From positions 13,826,052 to 13,890,051 of the forward strand of contig NC_088776.1 in NCBI RefSeq assembly GCF_954871325.1: a DNA stretch of 64,000 nt, written 5' to 3'. The notes beneath the pieces are model-generated. The model ran no database searches and was not told where the DNA came from. It saw only the letters and a program-made list of their open reading frames with translations. Below are positions 58,458 to 64,000 of the stretch, piece by piece. The stretch is from Gordionus sp. m RMFG-2023 (lineage: Eukaryota > Nematomorpha > Gordioida > Chordodea > Parachordodidae). Each line of letters opens with the position of its first letter. Position 1 is the stretch's first letter. Made by a program: the position numbers and the translations under genes.

Positions 58458-59064
58458 TTTAAACTTATGTATAATTAAGTAAAATGGATTTACACTAGTA
58501 AAAAATAAGTTTGAAACATGCTGACCGGATGATAAAATATATGTTATTTACAATATAAATAATATTGACGAATGGTATTAATAATGTAGGTAATATAATT
58601 ATGATTTTTAATTTGATTGCAATTTTTGGAATTTGATAAAATAAAGGAAGAAAAACATGGATATAATCGTGAGGGAAAAAATTAATTTAATATTAATTAT
58701 TTCTTACAATAAAAACAAATATTTGTATATTAAAGAAAAATTTGGGAAATTTCTCAAGAAAATATGAAATTTCCAATAACTTTCAATAAGTCAAAATTTA
58801 TGAAATCACAGGGGATAGATACCTCACCAAATTACTAAACATGTAAAATGATTGAAGTAAAAAAATAACCTATATAAATATAATATTTTCTATTATATTA
58901 TTTTCATGCATTCAGAATTTTAATAGCAAATGTTCTTAGAATTCGCTTATTGTCATTTCAATTATAATGATAACATAACACAATGATATTTACTTTTATT
59001 TTTAATATTTACTCTGATCCGTTATGTGCTAGCCCAAATTCGACTAATTGAATGGGAAAATACT

Positions 59065-60776
59065 ATGGCAATTATTCTCCAATTTGTGATTTTTCCGCCA
59101 GGGTTCACTCATAAAATTTTGAATTTCGCATTCATCATAATCATAAACTTATATTTTATCAGCGATTGCAAGGAGTATAAAGGATATAAATTGATAGAAG
59201 TGTCTATCCATGATAAAAATGATTTAAATTATTTAAAGAATATCTATAAAAGATCAATTTGGAAAGGGTAAGTTATTTTAAATTAAAATGATTTAAGTTT
59301 TATTTTATAAGGGCAGATGTTGAATTTTTGAGAAGACCACTGAATGTTGGACAAAAGTTAAATTTGATAGTCGGCCCCGATACATTCAACGACCTATCCA
59401 AAAATTTATATATTTCCGATGTTAAAAAGAAGCGCCAAATTCAGCCTGATTATTCACGTAAGGAGTGGTATACAATGGATCATAAAAAAATGAGAATAAT
59501 GATTCCCGAATTACAAACTCATTTCGATATTGAAAAGCAGAAAAACGTTGAAATTCTTTTAGGGCTTAATGATACCATATCTCTCCAAGCTTACAATAGG
59601 ATAGAAGAAATTTATAGATGGTTACAAGAACTAGAAAAAGATTATCCAACAAAAGCGAAAGTTTTAGACCTAGGTTACACATGGGAAAATAGATCAATCA
59701 AGGGCCTCATATTGAGTCAAGATCTTAGTATTCAAAATAAACCTAGCGTATTGATAATCGCGGGAGAACATGCCCGAGAATGGATAACAACAGCAGTCGC
59801 TCTAAATCTTATTCACTACTTGCTGAAAGACCCCTCTAGCCATTATATGACCTCTCAATTAGATTGGATCATATTCCCAAATGTTAATCCGGATGGCTAC
59901 GAATACTCATTCACTAACACTAGATTATGGAGAAAAAATAAAAGAAATGAGAATATTGTAGATATTGCTGGTTCTATTAAAAATCCATTTACCAAAGATA
60001 AAAAAAGGGATGTAAGGTCGGATTATTCTACCCCATGCATAGGGGTGGATTTAAATCGAAATTGGGATATAGGTTGGGGTCAAGAAAAACAATTTTCGAT
60101 GATCGAACAAATTTCATACACGAACACGTGTAGCAATGAATTTTCGGGACCTCATTCCTTTTCTGAACCAGAAACTATCGCTATAAGAAACTTTGCCCTA
60201 AAGCACAGCGATAAATTGGTTTACTTTCTAAGCCTTCATTCGTATGGACAATTGATTATGTTTCCAAACGCGTATACCAAAGACGCAACAAGAGAGCTGG
60301 ATGAATTTTTGCAAATCGGAAAAGCCATGTCCAAAACCATTGAGGGTATAAACGGAACAATATACGAATATGGGCAAGCCAGTGTGATTTTATACATTGC
60401 TCCAGGCACCAGTATGGATTGGATCTACAGATATGCAAAAGTTAAGTACTCCATGGTAATTGAGTTGAGAAACAAAAATGAATACACATTTTTGCTGCCC
60501 CAGGAACAAATCTTACCTACGTCGATCGAAATATTTACTGTTCTAAAAGTTTTGTTTCCAGAGCCAGGGAAAAATTATGGACACTTTCCGGGTCTAAATT
60601 TGTTAAATAATTTTATTAAATTCAAAGAAAATTATAAAAAGCGTGCATTTGTGAACAAAAGATCAGTGAGGACTAACAAAATGTTGAATAGCTATAAATA
60701 TCAGTGGATATTGATGGGAATGATTCTTCTTTCGTTAATATCTATAACTTTATCATTTATATACTTCAAACAATAA
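59065..60776 (+). CDS. Metallocarboxypeptidase, M14A (A/B) family, secreted zymogen with C-terminal membrane anchor
   Basis: Zinc exopeptidase that removes C-terminal residues from peptides. Two exons, 59065-59267 and 59312-60776, flank a 44-bp GT-AG intron and give 555 residues. A hydrophobic segment (FAFIIIINLYFIS) follows an 18-residue N-region and should act as signal peptide. The pro-domain starts EYKGYKLIEVSI and contains a KKKR site near residue 106-109. In the catalytic domain, zinc ligands are His221 and Glu224 (GEHAREW) and His377 (SLHSYGQ); the substrate-carboxylate residues are Arg275, Asn316 and Arg317 (DLNRNWD); Tyr429 and catalytic Glu452 (VIELRN) are present. Met436, at the position numbered 255 in bovine CPA, implies an A-like preference for hydrophobic C-termini rather than the basic preference given by Asp in CPB. 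Residues 533-552 form a terminal transmembrane helix, unusual for this subfamily. An ATG at 59024 is out of frame. Confidence 0.94.
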
Positions 60777-60777
60777 A
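60772..60777 (+). terminator. Polyadenylation signal overlapping the carboxypeptidase stop codon
   Basis: AATAAA overlaps the TAA stop at 60774-60776. Another AATAAA occurs near 60860, which would give a more usual 3' UTR of about 100 nt. Confidence 0.4.
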
Positions 60778-61998
60778 TCATTTTACAAAATTAATGGCAA
60801 TTCAAATTACTTTCACTTTTGAATTGTTAAAAGATCATTTGGTATATTCAATTATAAATAAATAAAGGATATTTGCATTACTAAATGAAAAAATTACTTT
60901 TATTTTAATTATTTTTAAACCCTTAGTAGAAATCCTTGTTATAATAACCTATTTTTAACTCTCAAAAATAAATGTCAAGGCTAAGTGGTTTTCTAAATTT
61001 TTTTTATTATTTTCCTTTTAACAATCTATCTAACTTTAAAATTTAACTATGATTTAATTATTTTTTTAATATTAAGTAAATTGTTTATAGAAGCGTAGAT
61101 TATAATATATTAATCTTATATAACGCATTTTTCCCAAATAATAATTATCAAAATAACTGAACGACCACGATCCTTTATTATAAATCAATTTTGTTAATCA
61201 CGTTATTGTAAAAATTTTACCCAAAATGATAATTTAATTCACCATAATTAACCAGCCGAGTATAAAATTGTTATAAATTCCATATTTAATTTTTTTTCTT
61301 TCCTTATCTAATTATTAAAATATGTTTAATACACTAGTTATAAATTTGTTCCACAGCGATATACAGGGTTGATAAATTCTTTTTAGCGTAAATATTGAAT
61401 ATTTAAATATTAACTAAATAAATTTATAATTTGAAAGGCTATTCAAACATTTTTTCCATGTGACAAAAAGCTTATTGGTTCGCTTAATTTGCTATGTATT
61501 TTTAAAATAAACATGCTTTCACAAATATTCTGTAATGGAAATTTAAATTATAGATTTTTTTCATTAGTCCGTTTAATCAAAGAATATTTGAATATAAACC
61601 CAATACCGCATGCCATGCAAACCTCAAAAATGAAAAATAAGCTTATCATTACGTGAAATAAAACGCTTATCAAAACAGGGCCTTATTATATGATTTAATG
61701 ATTTCATTTTTTAAAAAATATTTCTGAAAACAGTCATAAAAAATTAATAATTCAAGGTTTAGCGATCTTTATCATCCCTTTATTCTAGAAATACACCAAA
61801 ATAATTTCTGGAGATATTTTAGATTCTAGCATTCCTTTGTATTTAAATTTCCCATCATGGTTAGAATTTATTCCCAATCACTCCTTCACCAATCATGCTA
61901 ACTAATTATTCTCATCCCTTGTTTTGCTTTTCGCTATACTATCTTATTTTGTTTACAACTAGCTCTACCAATAGTCATTTTATAATGATTTGGTAATA
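60778..61998. other. Downstream of the carboxypeptidase; nothing recognised
   Basis: AT-rich DNA without supportable coding, RNA or bounded repeats, apart from the 3' UTR expected at its left end. Confidence 0.5.
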
Positions 61999-62952
61999 GG
62001 AAAAATACCCCCGGAAAAAACCCCCAGGAAATAAAACCCCGGAAAATAAACCCCCAGGGAAAAAAAACCCCGGATTTTTTTTTCATATTTATAGAATTTG
62101 TCACAAGAAGCAATTCTCAATTCCAAACATGTCGAATTGAGCCTCGATTTCCTCCTAAAACTTGGAACGTGAATAGGAGTACTCTATCCAACGAAGAACG
62201 CACAAATAATCAATGCGAAGGTTGGAATCATCGTTTTTCTAATCTGGTTGGGAATAAACACCAATCAATTTGGGTATTGATTAAAAAAAATGAAATGTGA
62301 GGTGGCTACCGATTAAACTAAACTTGAACGATGGCATGTAGATAGTTGGACACCGAAAAAAATCGCAGAGTTATAATACCCAGATTCGGTTAAAGAAACT
62401 TTGCGAGGAATACCGTGATGGGGTGCAAAGCCTTCCAGATTTTATAAGAGCGATTTCCTTCAATATTCGATGTCAATCAATATAAATTTTATTCTGAATG
62501 ATTAAATTTGTATATATAATCATGATTTATCAATAAAATAAATATATTTTATTACAAAATTTTTTCAAATTTATTCTACTTAATATCGTAATTAAGGATG
62601 GATATTGTATTTATTACTATAGCAAATGATCTTTACGAAAATAAGAAATACATGGGTTATTTTACTGGGGTATTTTTTCCCAGTACCAATTTGAACTTCA
62701 GCATTTTATCTTGTATAAGCATTTTTTTATGGAGGGTATATGAGAAATCTTTAAATAATGAATTAGGGCCTAAAGAAATTTAGCTTATTAATATATTATA
62801 ATATTTTTTTCTAAAATACTAATTTATCTATATTTTATAAATATGAGTATATCTATTATAATCCAAATAAAAATATACCTATATATTAGGTCTTAAGTAA
62901 ATTCTATAAATATTGGAAAAAAATCCAGGGGTTTATTTTCCGGGGGTTTTTT
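61999..62952 (+). mobile_element. Mutator-like (MULE) transposon remnant with C-rich inverted ends
   Basis: The left end GGAAAAATACCCCCGGAAAAA and the complement of the right end (AAAAAACCCCCGGAAAATAA then ACCCCTGG) form inverted repeats of about 40 bp. Between them the plus strand (about 62137-62330) encodes RFPPKTWNVNRSTLSNEERT, then NNQCEGWNHRFSNLVGN and HQSIW. I read this as the C-terminal part of a MULE-type transposase often associated with FLYWCH fingers. The catalytic region is missing and stops follow, so it is an internally deleted copy. A 9-bp target duplication was not identified. Confidence 0.6.
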
Positions 62953-62956
62953 AGAC

Positions 62957-63923
62957 TAAAATTGTTGCAATGTAACCCATGAGTATTAAGGGTAATAGAA
63001 ATATCAAAATTTAAATTTGTAATAAAAATTGGGTAAAATTAAAAATAGAGATTCTTCAAAATTTTTGAATTTTAAATATGGGCTAGACATTGGCCTCAAA
63101 ATTTTGTTTTGCAGACACAGCTACGCCTGATCAAAAAACCACGTCCCATGCAACTTTCCCAAAATTTTGCCATTTATTTCTATTGTAATTTAATAATAAT
63201 GTCTTAAATTTAATTTTATATTTAGAATAAAATTTAAATTTGTGATAGAAATCATATTGAATAAAATTTAAAATAGATATGCTTGAAAATTTTTTAATTT
63301 TAAATATGGACCAGACATTAGCCTGAATTTTTTTTTCTCAAACCTGGCCAATCCATAATAATTTTGTAATTTTTTTCCAAGCCTGGAGATAGGTAAATCT
63401 CTGAAAACTATATTGTTGGGAAAATTTTCTCAAGCCCGCTAAAGACCATAATAATTTTGTTGTTGAGAACTGAAATAAAATATATAAAAGTCATAATTCA
63501 TTTAAAAATAAAATCAGAATATGAAAGTTGCATGGGCTTGGTTTTTTAATCAGGCCTGGGGATTTCTGCAAAAAAAAATTTTCAGGCCAATGTCTAGCCC
63601 ATATTTAAAATTAAAAAATTTTCAAGCATTTCTATTTTATATTTTACACAATATGATTTCTATCACAAATCTAAATTTTATTCTAAATATAAAATTAAAT
63701 TTTAGACATTTTTTATTAAATTACAATAAAAATAAATGGCAAAATTTTATAAAAGTTACATGGGACTTGGTTTTTTGATCAGGCCTGGCTATGTCTGCAA
63801 AAATATAAAATTCAAAAATCTTAAAGCATCTCTATTATAAATTTTATCCAATATGATTTCCATCACAAATTTAAATTTTGATATTTCTAATACATGCTCA
63901 CGGTATACATTGCAACAATTTTA
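62957..63923. repeat. 967-bp palindromic element with roughly 400-bp arms
   Basis: Read inwards from 62957 and from 63923 (complement), the two arms start TAAAATTGTTGCAATGTA and remain alignable for about 400 bp. Both contain TCAAAATTTAAATTTGTxAT, GGCCTGATCAAAAAACCA-like and TTGCCATTTATTT blocks. The centre (63400-63520) carries AATTTTCTCAAGCCCG, related to the repeats at 1560-1740. It directly abuts the right end of the MULE remnant. The open frame at 63521-63778 is repeat-derived. Confidence 0.75.
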
Positions 63924-64000
63924 CCTCTTTCTCTCCTAAATTTTAATATTTATATAAAATTTATTAATAAAGTATATTCAGTACCTGTTGAATAATGATC

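Noticed and set aside
59024-59026. ATG at 59024 as the carboxypeptidase start
   Set aside because: It is followed at once by a stop (ATG TGC TAG) and is out of frame; ATG 59065 is in frame and precedes the hydrophobic segment.
63521-63778. Plus-strand open frame of 85 codons
   Set aside because: It lies entirely in the right arm of the palindromic repeat and its mirror arm is not open.
1-64000. CRISPR arrays, operons, rRNA genes or bacterial features
   Set aside because: Spliced genes, eukaryotic transposons and the lack of any spaced short-repeat array or rRNA-like block rule these out here.

Overview
This window is about 27% G+C and is metazoan nuclear DNA. Its genes are split by introns, carry a mitochondrial presequence or signal peptide where expected, and sit in a dense field of decayed transposons. 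Five host loci can be read. In order they are mitochondrial ATP synthase subunit gamma (+, 3898-20552, complete), twinfilin (-, 24136-31867, complete), an mRNA cap guanine-N7 methyltransferase (+, 33827 to probably 44521, partly resolved), an intronless rhodopsin-like GPCR (-, 50552-52198) and a membrane-anchored M14 metallocarboxypeptidase (+, 59065-60776). Each protein assignment rests on recognising conserved sequence by eye; no database search was possible.

All four intron-containing genes mix introns of 41-47 bp, placed near their 5' ends, with much larger downstream introns of up to 7.9 kb. A 5'-small, 3'-large gradient of this kind is described for schistosome flatworms, so a flatworm-like invertebrate is a reasonable guess, but only an inference. 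The most striking single observation is a 65-bp intron in twinfilin (31563-31627, minus strand). It begins ATATCCTTT, ends AC and has TTTCTTAACT near its 3' end, which is the signature of a U12-type (minor spliceosome) AT-AC intron.

Layout: 1-2473 holds a 340-bp tandem repeat, the 3' part of a Helitron helicase, dispersed direct repeats and a 16-bp minisatellite. 3898-20552 is ATP5F1C; its introns contain a hAT relic, an inverted pair of Ty3/gypsy-like fossil halves with two later DNA-transposon insertions, and a second gypsy-like fossil. 21202-22653 holds two hAT-type MITEs with perfect 8-bp target duplications, one of them carrying a tRNA-like Pol III promoter. 24136-31867 is twinfilin, with unidentified decayed sequence in a large intron. 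32165-33026 holds a LINE tail and a GGCCCGG-type MITE. 33827-44521 is the cap methyltransferase, with a LINE relic and MITEs in its introns. 46621-49825 holds two hAT elements, one a 2-kb transposase relic with a MITE nested in its coding region. 50552-52198 is the GPCR. 56554-57638 is a hAT derivative with a BED-finger remnant. 59065-60776 is the carboxypeptidase. 61999-63923 holds a Mutator-like relic and a 1-kb palindrome.

The five genes share no pathway. They are ordinary housekeeping, cytoskeletal, receptor and secreted-enzyme loci scattered through transposon-rich DNA.
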